From Bordetella genomosp. 4 (GTDB lineage Bacteria > Pseudomonadota > Gammaproteobacteria > Burkholderiales > Burkholderiaceae_B): a DNA stretch of 64,000 bases. The stretch is from positions 1 to 64,000 of the forward strand of contig NZ_NEVQ01000003.1 in NCBI RefSeq assembly GCF_002261185.1. Direction: 5' to 3'. The number at the start of each line of letters is the position of its first letter. The first letter of the stretch is position 1. Position numbers and translations under genes: made by a program. This document shows positions 27,653 to 36,225 of the stretch, in pieces. Under the pieces are notes generated by a model. It worked only from the letters and a program-made list of their open reading frames with translations, made no database searches and was not told the origin of the DNA.

Positions 27653-28546
27653 TTATTCATAGCGCCAGGCAAAGTGATCGCCGCGGCGCGTCACGTAGCC
27701 AGCAGAACTCTCTGCGAAATGTGGCGTGAAAAAAAGCAACTGGCGTTCGGCAGCATATTCGAGTGCCCAACGGCGGGACGCACGTGCCTCATCCTGCCAT
27801 TCACAGAAAACGGAGTTCCAGTCCGGGCGAATGACTTGCAAGGGATGGTGCATGACGTCGCCACTGAACAGTGCAGCTGTCCCTTTGGAGCGCAGTTCTA
27901 TCGACATATGCCCGATGCTATGTCCCTTAGACGGCCGGAAAATAAAGTTGTCGAGATACTCACCACCGGCGTTACTGATACGGTCGGCCTGTCCCGAGGC
28001 GATAATTGGCGCAACGCTGTCTTCGTAAACCCCCAGACTTGGCACATTGACGTCGTTATGGCTTGCCGGACTGCTGTAGTAGTCCTCTTCGGCATGCGAG
28101 AACACATGGCGTGCATTCGGAAAGGTAGGAATCCAGCGGCCGTCTACGAGTCTTGTATTCCAGCCGACATGATCGACGTGCAGATGCGTATGAAGAACGT
28201 AGTCCACATCCTCGGGTTTCACTCCCGCTGCAGCCAGGCGCTGGAGGTAAGGCGTCTGCAATCGATGGAAAATCGTGTTTCGTGGCCGTTCCTTGTTATT
28301 GCCGGAGCCGGTGTCGACGAGGATCGTATGGTGCTTGGTCCGTACCAGCCAAGTATGGATGCTCTGAATCAGGTTGCCAGTAGCGGCATCCATGTTGCTG
28401 GGCGTGAGCCAGTGCAGGTTTCTGTCCAGCTCGTCAGCGTCCCAATCCGGGAACAGAAAAGACGGCTGAGCGACATTCAACCGCATTTCTTCGATTTTCG
28501 TGATGGTTACGTCGCCGATCTGGTACGTCTTGTTTGTATGAGGCAT
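27653..28546 (-). CDS. Metallo-beta-lactamase-fold hydrolase (lactonase-like)
   Basis: The 297-residue protein carries the HxHxDH zinc motif in YVLHTHLHVDHVGWN near residue 116. Later metal ligands are in KGHSIGHMSIEL and FSGDVMHHPLQV. The motif set and length fit the broad group that includes AttM/AiiA-like lactonases and related esterases. There is no signal peptide, so it is cytoplasmic. With the alpha/beta hydrolase it forms a two-gene hydrolytic operon; quorum-signal lactone cleavage is one possibility and a catabolic lactone another. Confidence 0.85.
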   Translation of the reverse strand: MPHTNKTYQIGDVTITKIEEMRLNVAQPSFLFPDWDADELDRNLHWLTPSNMDAATGNLIQSIHTWLVRTKHHTILVDTGSGNNKERPRNTIFHRLQTPYLQRLAAAGVKPEDVDYVLHTHLHVDHVGWNTRLVDGRWIPTFPNARHVFSHAEEDYYSSPASHNDVNVPSLGVYEDSVAPIIASGQADRISNAGGEYLDNFIFRPSKGHSIGHMSIELRSKGTAALFSGDVMHHPLQVIRPDWNSVFCEWQDEARASRRWALEYAAERQLLFFTPHFAESSAGYVTRRGDHFAWRYE

Positions 28547-28674
28547 TATTCAATAGGATTTGTTTGTCGGGTTGCTGCACGGACGTGCCGTGTTCACTTT
28601 CTTTGATGCTCGTGAAAGCTTAAGTGCGATACCCAAGTGACCGTTAATTGTTAGATTCGATGGGAGGTATCGGC

Positions 28675-29586
28675 ATGTTCGATATGAAAAGATCGGAGTT
28701 GTACCTGCTGATCTCGTTGGACACATTGCTGGACGAATTGAACGTGACGCGCGCAGCGCAGCGTCTGCACATCAGTCAACCGACCTTGTCGGGCCATCTG
28801 TCTCGCCTGCGCGAGCTGTTCCAGGACCCACTGCTTGTACCTTCGGAAACGGGGCGCGGTATGGTGCCGACTGAGCGGGCGCTTGCATTACGTTCGAGCT
28901 TGGCCGATGCTCTTGTCAGGCTCCGCGACGCTGTGACGCAGCCGCATGAGTTTGATCCCAAGACCTCGGCCAGAACCTTTGTCGTCGCGACAAATGACAG
29001 TGTGTTTACGATCCTGGCGTTGGACGTAATGGCGCAGGTGATGAGTTATGGCAATCCGGAGTTGCGGATGGCCGTTGTGCCCGCTGACGACGCCGGACTG
29101 GTTGAGCGCATGGCGCGTCGTGAGATCGATTTATTTCTCGGGGATATCGACAAAGTGCCTGAGCCTCTGAAGGCACGGTTTCTGCTCAGTGACGATTTCG
29201 TGCTGGCGCAGCGTCGTGGCCACCCCCGGGGGACCGGCACACCGGATTTGGCAGAGTACTGCGCTCTGCACCATATCGTTGTTTCATCCCGTGCAGACTT
29301 CTCCACTCCGGTGGACATGATCTTGGAAAAACTCGGCGTGACGAGAAAAGTAGTCGCTACCGTGCCCAGTTACAACCAAGTGGCGCTTGTTCTGTCTCAG
29401 ACTGACGCCGTGGCCAGTCTTCCGCAGAAACTGCTGCAGCGCTATGCGGCGTTTGTGGATTTGCTCCCTCTCCCATTTGACATTCCATCATTTCGCCTGG
29501 CGATGGCATGGCATCCGCGGGCACACAGTGATCCTGCTGGCATATGGATCAGAAATCGCTTTCAGGACGTCGGCGAACGAGGGTAG
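28675..29586 (+). CDS. LysR-family transcriptional regulator (NodD-like branch)
   Basis: The 303-residue protein starts MFDMKRSELYLLISLD with the LysR HTH in LNVTRAAQRLHISQPTLSGH. An effector domain with the NodD/LinR-like pattern follows (RTFVVATNDSVFTILALDV). GGGAGG eight bases before 28675 decides the start over earlier in-frame codons. It is divergent from the MBL/hydrolase operon and probably activates it. Confidence 0.9.
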   Translation: MFDMKRSELYLLISLDTLLDELNVTRAAQRLHISQPTLSGHLSRLRELFQDPLLVPSETGRGMVPTERALALRSSLADALVRLRDAVTQPHEFDPKTSARTFVVATNDSVFTILALDVMAQVMSYGNPELRMAVVPADDAGLVERMARREIDLFLGDIDKVPEPLKARFLLSDDFVLAQRRGHPRGTGTPDLAEYCALHHIVVSSRADFSTPVDMILEKLGVTRKVVATVPSYNQVALVLSQTDAVASLPQKLLQRYAAFVDLLPLPFDIPSFRLAMAWHPRAHSDPAGIWIRNRFQDVGERG

Positions 29587-29840
29587 GCGCTCGAGTCCGG
29601 CTCGGCTAGATCCAAGGCTTCGGACTGCACATGCCCATATTTTCCAGAACCAACCCGGTGCCCATGCTTTGCACGGCAGAAAAGCCTGTGTGGATCCCAG
29701 GCTGGTCTGCAATCAGCTTTGCGGGCAAACAGCAATTGCATGCTGGGTCGATGATTAAAGCTTGCCTGAATCAGGCTAATCCTGGGGGTAAGTGCGAATG
29801 AGGCAGCCTATCCGAAGCGGCCGGATCTCTTTTGCGCGCA

Positions 29841-30737
29841 TTAGTGGCCAGGGAGTTTCAGCATTTCGAGTTCGGCGAGCAGTCCATGTTGCTTCGGCTT
29901 CCATCCGAGCTTGTCCCGAGTCTGCGAGCTGGAGGCGGGCATGTCGTGTGCGGCAATCATCGAGAGCCAGCCAAAGAAGGACTGGGTCTCCTGCGGCGCA
30001 ATAGATTTGACGGGCAGTTTCAAGAGTCGGCCAAGACTTTCGACAATATCGCGTACAGGCAGGCCTTCCTCAGCGACAGCGTGATATTTGGCCCCTGGTT
30101 CGGCCTTTTCGATGGCCAGCCTGTAAAGTTGGGCGACATCCAGGACGTGCGCTGCGGGCCAGCGGTTCAGACCGTCTCCAACATAAGCACACACACCCTT
30201 TTCGCGATATAGCTCGATCAGGGGAGTAATGAGCCCCTGCGTTACTGGATCGTGGACTTGCGGGAGCCGCACGATCGAGACGTTAACTCCCTCTGCGGCG
30301 ACGGAGGCGGCAGCCTCTTCGGAGGCCGCGCGTGGGTTGATATCGGATCCGAAGGTGGCATTGTCTTCCCTGGCAGGTTCACCCGGTACTGTGTTGGCAA
30401 TCGGAGTTCCCGAGGTGACGATCAATGGACGTTGCGAGCCCGTGAGGGCCGAGCCGAGCGCCTTGATTACTCCGCGGTCATCCTCGCAGCTTTGCACGAA
30501 TCTCGAAAAATCGTGGTTGAAGGCCAGATGGATGATACCGTCCGAACGCGTGATCGCTTCCCTCAGGTTATCGATATCCGCGATCGATCCTCGGTGTACT
30601 TCGGCCCCGGTCGCGGCCAACGAGGCAGCTTTCTCTTCGGAACGGCAAAGACCGATCACCTGATGATTTGCCGCAATCAACTCGTTCACGACTCTCGAGC
30701 CGATATTTCCAGTAGCACCCGTAACAAATACTCGCAT
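29841..30737 (-). CDS. Atypical short-chain/NAD(P)-dependent epimerase-like oxidoreductase
   Basis: The 298-residue protein begins MRVFVTGATGNIGSRVVNEL, the Rossmann GxxGxxG motif of atypical SDRs. It continues with RSEEKAASLAATGAEVHRGS and DGIIHLAFNHDF, typical of the SDR_a5/NmrA-like epimerases. No clear YxxxK is seen, so it may be regulatory or use a different catalytic pair. Thirteen more residues are open upstream, but MRVFVTG is the conventional start. It is divergent from an XRE-type regulator, which usually controls such a gene. Confidence 0.85.
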   Translation of the reverse strand: MRVFVTGATGNIGSRVVNELIAANHQVIGLCRSEEKAASLAATGAEVHRGSIADIDNLREAITRSDGIIHLAFNHDFSRFVQSCEDDRGVIKALGSALTGSQRPLIVTSGTPIANTVPGEPAREDNATFGSDINPRAASEEAAASVAAEGVNVSIVRLPQVHDPVTQGLITPLIELYREKGVCAYVGDGLNRWPAAHVLDVAQLYRLAIEKAEPGAKYHAVAEEGLPVRDIVESLGRLLKLPVKSIAPQETQSFFGWLSMIAAHDMPASSSQTRDKLGWKPKQHGLLAELEMLKLPGH

Positions 30738-30826
30738 GAGCAGTCTCCATTTCGATGAAGACAAATTTATGCTCAATTTTTATACTCTTAAAGTAGTGAC
30801 ATTATCATGGTAAAAGCACTAACAGG

Positions 30827-31714
30827 ATGGACAAACCTTCAGACGCAGCCAACGCGCTAGGGATGTTTCTAAGAGATCGGCGGAGCAAACTCGATCCGGC
30901 GACATTCGGGTTCTCGACGGCGCGCCGCCGCACGATCGGCCTGCGCCGTGAGGAGGTGGCGCAACGCGCCAATATCAGTTCGACCTGGTATACCTGGCTT
31001 GAACAAGGACGCGGCGGAGCTCCCTCGGCCGATGTGCTTGATCGGATAGCGCGCGCGCTCATGCTCACGGATGTCGAACGTGAACATCTATTTCTCATTG
31101 GTCTGGGCTACTCCCCTCAGGCGCGCTACCGGAAAAATGACAGTGTGACGCCCCGACTGCAGCGTGTGCTTGACGCGCTGGATCCGAGTCCGGCGGTGAT
31201 CAGGACGGCAGGCTGGGATGTCATCGCCTGGAATCGTGCGGCGACCCTCATGTTGGGCGACTACGGGTCGCTGCCGCTGCATCGGCGCAATATCCTGCGA
31301 ATGCTCTTTCTCGACCCGCAAGCGCGCGAGTCGCAATACGATTGGGAAAGCGTGGCGCACCACGTGGTCCGTGCGTTTCGTGCTGATGTCGCTCGCGCGG
31401 GAGCCTCTAGCGAGGTGGGACCTCTAGTCGACGAACTGTGCCTGCTCAGTCCAGAGTTCAGCACGATGTGGCGCGACAATGAGGTTGCCAGCGCTCGTAT
31501 TGAAGCCGTCAAGTATATCCGCCACCCTGTGCTCGGCTCTATCGGTCTCGAATATTCAGCCTTCTCCGTCGACGGCAGAACGGACTTGACAATGGTGGTC
31601 TACAACCCGGCAACGCCAGCGGATGCTGAACTTATCAAGTCACTAAGTCACGACCCGAAAGCAGCAGGCCGTCGGACCCGCGTTCGACATTCGGATTCTG
31701 TGCGGCCAGGGTGA
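30827..31714 (+). CDS. XRE-family regulator with MmyB-like ligand domain
   Basis: The 295-residue protein has an N-terminal helix-turn-helix (GLRREEVAQRANISSTWYTW, then LEQGRGGAPSADVLDRIARAL). The characteristic MmyB/MLTR-like C-terminal domain follows, with AGWDVIAWNRAATLML, RNILRMLFLDP and GLEYSAFSVDGR. The latter domain is PAS-like and binds small, often lipidic, molecules. The divergent SDR gene (89 bases away) is the expected target. Confidence 0.88.
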   Translation: MDKPSDAANALGMFLRDRRSKLDPATFGFSTARRRTIGLRREEVAQRANISSTWYTWLEQGRGGAPSADVLDRIARALMLTDVEREHLFLIGLGYSPQARYRKNDSVTPRLQRVLDALDPSPAVIRTAGWDVIAWNRAATLMLGDYGSLPLHRRNILRMLFLDPQARESQYDWESVAHHVVRAFRADVARAGASSEVGPLVDELCLLSPEFSTMWRDNEVASARIEAVKYIRHPVLGSIGLEYSAFSVDGRTDLTMVVYNPATPADAELIKSLSHDPKAAGRRTRVRHSDSVRPG

Positions 31715-31730
31715 TGCAGGCATTTTCGGG

Positions 31731-31830
31731 GTGCGTCCGGAACGCATCTATGGCGGGAACAGCGTGCAAGCCCTGGTGGGGTTGATCTCTGCCGGCGTGG
31801 GTGTCAACCGCCTTCCGATCGCCCTTGGAC
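31731..31830 (+). pseudogene. Possible remnant of a LysR effector domain
   Basis: In the frame of GTG 31731 the stretch SVQALVGLISAGVGVNRLP resembles the conserved late segment of LysR effector domains (usually VxxGLGVAxLP). Nothing before or after fits a complete gene, and the reading frame continues into unrelated sequence. The segment 31715-31931 otherwise holds no gene I can support. This is a weak call. Confidence 0.3.
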
Positions 31831-31931
31831 GTGACTGGATTGCACGTGATGATGGTGTCGGCGTTCTTCGCCAACGCCGAGATGTGTGCCGAGCGCACGG
31901 GTCTTGGAGCCGCCCATGGCGTTTGTACGGC

Positions 31932-32408
31932 TTACTTGCCCCGAACTTGCTCGATCGCTCGGTGCCAATCTTCAATGTGGTAGCTCAACACGATCTTGTT
32001 GTTCTCCACGGTATGGATGTCGATGGCCATGATGTCGAAACCACGTCCTGTTGCAGGCACGCCCATGAAGGTTCCGGTCGGTGTTGCACGTGCCCGGCTG
32101 CGTACGATGAAGCGATTCCCTATCGAAAGGACCTCTTCAACTTTCCATGTAAAGTTCGGAGCAATGGTTCCCATCCGCTGGAGTTGAGTGACAAACTGAT
32201 CCCGGGTTTTCACGGGACTGGTGTAGTCTCCAATGCTCTGCCAATTCGGCGCCAAGACTGCTTCGATGCGAGAGGGCAGGTCCGGGCTGGTGATGGCGTT
32301 AAGAACCTGGCTGTAGAGGGCTTCGACGACGTCTTTGTCCGCAGCGTGAGCAGACCCGAGCATCGCGGCAGCGGCAGCCATGGCAAGGGCTGTGATTAAC
32401 TTTTTCAT
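31932..32408 (-). CDS. Secreted SnoaL-like (NTF2-fold) protein
   Basis: The 158-residue protein has a signal peptide (MKKLITALAMAAAAAMLGSA, cleavage after AHA) and then a SnoaL/ester-cyclase-like NTF2 fold. Its signature is GTFMGVPATGRGFDIMAID followed by KIVLSYHIEDW. Secreted SnoaL-like proteins act as binding proteins or isomerases; no catalytic residues are certain. The start at 32408 overlaps the stop of the SDR remnant by four bases. Confidence 0.8.
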   Translation of the reverse strand: MKKLITALAMAAAAAMLGSAHAADKDVVEALYSQVLNAITSPDLPSRIEAVLAPNWQSIGDYTSPVKTRDQFVTQLQRMGTIAPNFTWKVEEVLSIGNRFIVRSRARATPTGTFMGVPATGRGFDIMAIDIHTVENNKIVLSYHIEDWHRAIEQVRGK

Positions 32409-32596
32409 GTGCGTTCCTTTAGGGTTCTCTTGGCCACGGAGCCAGGAGTGACTGCGTTCACCGTGATGGCGTGCCCCCTGAGTCCGTTGGCACTTACATG
32501 CACAAGCCCCTCGACAGCAGCCTTGGAGGCGATATGTACCGTCCCAATGCCTGATCCCGCACCCGTCACCAGGATCACTTGTTCGTCTTGTGCCAC
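32405..32596 (-). pseudogene. Short-chain dehydrogenase with internal deletion
   Basis: Only 63 residues remain. The N-terminus ILVTGAGSGIG is the SDR cofactor-binding motif, but it runs directly into VHIASKAAVEGLVHVSANGL, which is the region around the catalytic Lys and normally follows some 130 residues later. The catalytic Tyr and Ser are missing, and the C-terminus stops after NAVTPGSVAKRTL. So the gene lost its middle and end, with the frame kept. It cannot be an active enzyme. Confidence 0.75.
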
Positions 32597-32813
32597 AGGC
32601 GATAGTGAGATGTTGGGTGTAAGGATAAAATTTGTCCAACAAATAAACTGTATATATGTTTATTCATCACATGAATTGTCATGGCGTGATCTGAGTCTGC
32701 CACGTACTCATGTCTAGCCCGTTGATCGACCGGGTTGCCGCCCAAGTTTGTACGATGCCGAGCCTCCGGCATCGCCGCGGCGAGTTGTAGTCCAGTTGCA
32801 ATGTGCCTGTCAC

Positions 32814-32827
32814 TATTGAATTCAATA
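32814..32827. promoter_or_regulatory. Perfect 14-bp palindrome before the type III secretion locus
   Basis: TATTGAATTCAATA is exactly self-complementary. It lies 31-44 bases before the start chosen for the first T3SS gene. Such a site is a candidate operator for the promoter of the whole plus-strand locus. No other copy was noticed by eye in the window. Confidence 0.4.
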
Positions 32828-32857
32828 ATGGACGCCATTGAGTGTGGGAGTCGTGCG

Positions 32858-33481
32858 ATGCAAAGGGCAGGCATATTCCGCTTTTTCGGTGCTCGCATGG
32901 AGATGCTTGGTGTTGTGTTGAGCATCGGGCTGGGTTGCGCGTCTGCCCATGCTGTGACTCAGATCGGCATGTTGAATCAACCTTATCCGTATCTGGTGAT
33001 CGAGCAGGACTTGCGGATCGTACTGAGCGAGTTCGGGCGCAATCTGGGCATCGAAACGAAGGTGTCGCGGAATGTCGGCGGTATGGTGCGTGGTTTGCGA
33101 AATGTCGACAGCGCTGATGCGTTTCTGCGTAGCCTGACCGACGCCCACGATTTGGTCTGGTATATGGATCGTAATACGTTATTTGTCAGTACCCGGAAAG
33201 AAAACAGCACGGAGGTGCTGCCAGTGCCGTCGATGAACGTGGAACAACGCCAGGCGTTGGCGAGCGAATGGTCAAGGCAGGGGGCGGGTATCAGCATCGT
33301 GTTGGATGACCGGTCTCCAGCGCTATTCGTGACGGGGCCGGCATCCTTTCGTGAACGTATTGCAGCCGTCGTGAGTAGTGAACGCGTGACCAGTAGTCCT
33401 GGCGTGCACAGCCGGGACGTAGCGGAGATCACGGTGTATCGGGGCCAGGCTGGTCCCCAGCGGGTCATGGTCTCCAGGTGA
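32858..33481 (+). CDS. rhcC1: T3SS secretin N-terminal (N0-domain) protein, RhcC1-like
   Basis: This 207-residue protein has an N-terminal hydrophobic signal (MLGVVLSIGLGCASAHA). A T3SS secretin N0 domain follows: PYPYLVIEQDLRIVLSEFG, then ETKVSRNVGGMVRGL, DAFLRSLTDAHDLVWYM and NTLFVS. It stops well before any secretin barrel, so only the periplasmic entry domain is encoded. Rhizobial T3SSs also split the secretin (RhcC1/RhcC2). The outer-membrane ring here must come from the separate secretin at 46142. GGGAG eight bases before 32858 decides the start; an ATG at 32828 abuts the palindrome and has no ribosome site. Confidence 0.8.
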   Translation: MQRAGIFRFFGARMEMLGVVLSIGLGCASAHAVTQIGMLNQPYPYLVIEQDLRIVLSEFGRNLGIETKVSRNVGGMVRGLRNVDSADAFLRSLTDAHDLVWYMDRNTLFVSTRKENSTEVLPVPSMNVEQRQALASEWSRQGAGISIVLDDRSPALFVTGPASFRERIAAVVSSERVTSSPGVHSRDVAEITVYRGQAGPQRVMVSR

Positions 33482-33524
33482 GGCGGAGTTTGTTTTGTCA
33501 TGCAACGTTTTCAGGAGCAAGAAT

Positions 33525-33734
33525 ATGTCAGTGACGCCAGTTGATTCCGTGGCAGTACCTAATGCGCCAGCAGAAGCCTCGTTCGACGCCGCCGTTCAGA
33601 ATGCCCAAGCAAATTCTTCGGAAGATCAGGCACGGCTGGATGAAGCGATGCTGACGGGCGTGACGGCGCTGGCACAGACCATCCTTATGCCCCGTATGAA
33701 CGAAATGCTCAGCGAAGCCCAGTCCGATGAGTGA
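33525..33734 (+). CDS. Small T3SS-locus protein, unrecognised
   Basis: The 69-residue protein begins MSVTPVDSVAVPNAPAEAS and is mostly helical and Ala/Gln/Glu-rich (MLTGVTALAQTILMPRMNEM). A GGAGCA ribosome site precedes it. It sits between the N0-domain gene and the SctI-like gene, where T3SS clusters often encode needle, rod or chaperone proteins. No signal peptide is present, so it is either cytoplasmic or secreted by the T3SS. I cannot assign it to a Sct family. Confidence 0.6.
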   Translation: MSVTPVDSVAVPNAPAEASFDAAVQNAQANSSEDQARLDEAMLTGVTALAQTILMPRMNEMLSEAQSDE

Positions 33735-33770
33735 TCTCTCGGCTTGGGGTAAGGTAAAAGAGAACAGATA

Positions 33771-34178
33771 ATGGATTTGCCGAGCGCTTCTGGCATCGCC
33801 CTGGAAGTTTCCGTGCATCAGGGCGGCGCGCCTCCTGCGTCGCAGGACTTGTTCGAAGTTATGGCCTTGCAGGCACGTGATCGGCATCTTTCCGGTGTCG
33901 GTGAGATCGGCCAAGTGGTGGCTAAGTATCTAGATGGGTATCTGGCGCGGAGCAGTCTAGCCTCGTCGCGGGCGGAGCACGTGGCGGGTAATCACGACCG
34001 CCTGTACACCATGCCCAAAACCGAGGCCGCCAGTACAGGTCAGGAGACGGATCAGAGGGTGATGATCGCGCTGAATGCTCTGAATCGCATGTTCGATTAT
34101 TCCATTGAGACCCAGGTTGTCGTCCGCAGCGCAACCCAGGTTTCCGGTGCCGCTAATACTCTGATTCGAGGCCAGTGA
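33771..34178 (+). CDS. sctI: Inner-rod protein, SctI-like
   Basis: The 135-residue protein ends MFDYSIETQVVVRSATQVSG followed by AANTLIRGQ. This matches the conserved C-terminus of SctI rod/adaptor proteins (ETQxxVxxxxxxxxAxxTLxxGQ). The variable N-terminus (LPSASGIALEVSVHQGG) is typical as well. Position directly before sctJ supports the call; rhizobial NolB/NopB occupies the same slot. It would connect the export gate to the needle base. Confidence 0.7.
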   Translation: MDLPSASGIALEVSVHQGGAPPASQDLFEVMALQARDRHLSGVGEIGQVVAKYLDGYLARSSLASSRAEHVAGNHDRLYTMPKTEAASTGQETDQRVMIALNALNRMFDYSIETQVVVRSATQVSGAANTLIRGQ

Positions 34179-34181
34179 TTC

Positions 34182-34961
34182 GTGTTCGATTTGATCGGTT
34201 GGCGCACTTTGCGCACGGTTGCCTTGGTCATGTGCGTTTTGATTTTGCAGGCTTGTAAAACGGAGCTGTATTCCGGCCTGAATGAGCGGCAAGCCAATCA
34301 GATGATTTCCGTATTGATGAAGCATGGCATCGATGCCAGGCGGGAAAGCACCAAGGATGGCAGTCTGACCGTGATGGTCGATGAAGAGCGCTTTGCATCG
34401 GCTGTGCAGGTGCTGGAGGCCGCCGGCCTGCCCCAGGCCCATTTCGATTCCCTGGGCGATGTCTTCAAGAGCAACGGTCTAGTGGCCTCGCCAATTCAGG
34501 AACGGGCGCAACTGGTCTATGCCATGAGCCAGGAGCTCTCCAATACTGTGGCCCAGGTAGATGGCATCCGTACCGCCCGGGTACATGTGGATTTGCCGGA
34601 TACGGATTTGCGAAGCAAGGAGACGCGTCCGGCGTCCGCCGCCGTATTTGTGCGTTATGAAGCGAACGTAGATGTCGAGCCTTTGATTCCGAAGATCAAG
34701 TCGCTGGTGTCGGGGAGCATTTCCGGACTGAGCTACGAGCGAGTGTCGGTGATTCCAGTGGCGGCGTCCATCGAGGAAGTCGCGGCCGAGCCCAGGATGA
34801 CCAGTTGGCTGGGGGTGCCCGTGCCTGAGCATAGCGTCGGCAGGCTCTTCCAGTGGTCGCTGTTGATCTGCGTCTTGGCAGCCATCGTGGCTGGCGGCGG
34901 AACATGGTGGTTCTTGACCCGGTCTGCCAGACGGACGCGTATCTATCGCCAAGCGTCGTAA
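34182..34961 (+). CDS. sctJ: Inner-membrane ring lipoprotein SctJ
   Basis: The 259-residue protein starts with GTG. A lipoprotein signal ends at Cys25 (LILQAC). The YscJ/HrcJ modules follow: LYSGLNERQANQMISVLMKHG and the second ring domain VDGIRTARVHVDLPDTDLRS with ASAAVFVRY. A C-terminal membrane helix lies near residues 225-245. It forms the inner-membrane ring with SctD. It is followed two bases later by sctK. Confidence 0.95.
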   Translation: MFDLIGWRTLRTVALVMCVLILQACKTELYSGLNERQANQMISVLMKHGIDARRESTKDGSLTVMVDEERFASAVQVLEAAGLPQAHFDSLGDVFKSNGLVASPIQERAQLVYAMSQELSNTVAQVDGIRTARVHVDLPDTDLRSKETRPASAAVFVRYEANVDVEPLIPKIKSLVSGSISGLSYERVSVIPVAASIEEVAAEPRMTSWLGVPVPEHSVGRLFQWSLLICVLAAIVAGGGTWWFLTRSARRTRIYRQAS

Positions 34962-34963
34962 TC

Positions 34964-35626
34964 ATGGCCAGGACGACGACATCTACCGGCGAGTGGGAGC
35001 GATTTCAGAAAAATCCGTTGCCCGGTGTGCACGTGGCAAATTTGACGCGGTGCTTGGCGCCCCTCCGGATCCAGGACGAGTCGCGGCTACGGCAGGCCTT
35101 CGGGGTGGAGCCGTTCAGGTCGTCGCTCATCGATTTGCTGCGCCAGACACTTGGCGTAAAGCCGCTGGCGCAGTTGACCGTCGCACCCGAGGAAGCCGGA
35201 TTCGTAGCTCTGGACGTGGCGGGCTGGGAACGGGCTGCCGGAGCCTGCGGCCTGATGTTCTGGTCTCAGGCGTTGGCGCGCGAATTGCGGGCGCCCGTGC
35301 TCAGGTCGCTGGAAACGTATTTTGGCGCGTCGTGGTGGCGATGGGTGGAGTTGGGCCAGGATCTGGCTCACGATACGGCCTTGGCCGCACAGGCGAGACA
35401 CCGGCCGGATACCGCACAAGAGTGGATATCCGGGATCTGCGATGTGGGTTTTGCTGTGCTGGATGCCAAGGTCTCGTTGCTGGACGAGGACCTGGCGGCA
35501 TGGGTGCATTTGAAGCGGCCGCTGAACTCGGATGTGGCGGGCGTGGATGGTATCCGGCATGTCGATGAGAAATTGGCTGTGGCGCTCGTCGACGTCCTGA
35601 ATCGTCATCTGCGAGAGTCTTCATGA
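34964..35626 (+). CDS. sctK: SctK/NolU-like sorting-platform protein
   Basis: The 220-residue protein lies between sctJ and sctL, exactly where SctK (NolU in rhizobia) is found, and has its usual length. Features such as LTVAPEEAGFVALDVAGWER and a long helical C-terminal part fit this poorly conserved family. SctK links the cytoplasmic sorting platform to the inner-membrane ring. The open frame runs back into sctJ; MARTTTSTGEWER at 34964 was chosen because it starts right after the sctJ stop. The identification rests mostly on position. Confidence 0.7.
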   Translation: MARTTTSTGEWERFQKNPLPGVHVANLTRCLAPLRIQDESRLRQAFGVEPFRSSLIDLLRQTLGVKPLAQLTVAPEEAGFVALDVAGWERAAGACGLMFWSQALARELRAPVLRSLETYFGASWWRWVELGQDLAHDTALAAQARHRPDTAQEWISGICDVGFAVLDAKVSLLDEDLAAWVHLKRPLNSDVAGVDGIRHVDEKLAVALVDVLNRHLRESS

Positions 35627-36225
35627 GTGCGACTGTTCCAGCGGATCGAGAGGACGCCTTGATCGTGCGTGCCGAGAGTTTGGCCGCATGGCGTGAGGGC
35701 GAACGCTTTCTCGAACAGGCCAGGCAAGAAGCGGACGCGATACGAAGCGAGGCCCTTGCGCAAGCGCAGGCCTTGCGCGAACAGGCCTGGCACGAGGGCT
35801 ATGAAAACGGCCAACGTGCCGCGATGGACGAGGCGGCGGAGTTGGCGCTACGGATTTCGGCCGAGCGGGAGTCGTATAAGGCCGAGCTGGAGCCGCACCT
35901 CGTGCGGGTGATCGATACCGCGCTCAGAAAAATCCTCGATAGCATGCCTGATCAGGACCTGGTCATGTTCGCCGCGCGTAAGGCTATCGGTGAACTGAGA
36001 GAGTCCGGCAGGTTCACCTTGAAGGTGGCGCCACGGATGGCCGCGATTCTGGGCGAAGAGGTCACGCATCATCTGGCCCGCTTGGTCGTGCTGCGTGAAG
36101 ATGATTCCTTACAAGAATCGCAATGCTTTCTGGAAACGCCGGCGGGCATCATCGAGTTGACGCCGCACGTCCAATGGGAGCGTATTCTCAAAGCACTACC
36201 TCGTACCAGCGGGGGCGATAAGTGA
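35623..36225 (+). CDS. sctL: ATPase stator SctL (NolV-like)
   Basis: The 200-residue protein has the SctL/FliH layout: an N-terminal coiled coil rich in Glu, Ala and Gln (FLEQARQEADAIRSEALAQA) and a C-terminal globular part with FTLKVAPRMAAIL. It would dimerise, bind the SctN ATPase and connect it to SctQ. It overlaps sctK and sctN by four bases each. Confidence 0.88.
   Translation: MSATVPADREDALIVRAESLAAWREGERFLEQARQEADAIRSEALAQAQALREQAWHEGYENGQRAAMDEAAELALRISAERESYKAELEPHLVRVIDTALRKILDSMPDQDLVMFAARKAIGELRESGRFTLKVAPRMAAILGEEVTHHLARLVVLREDDSLQESQCFLETPAGIIELTPHVQWERILKALPRTSGGDK

Noticed and set aside
32828-32857. Earlier ATG for the N0-domain protein
   Set aside because: It directly abuts the palindrome and has no ribosome site, while 32858 has GGGAG at good spacing.
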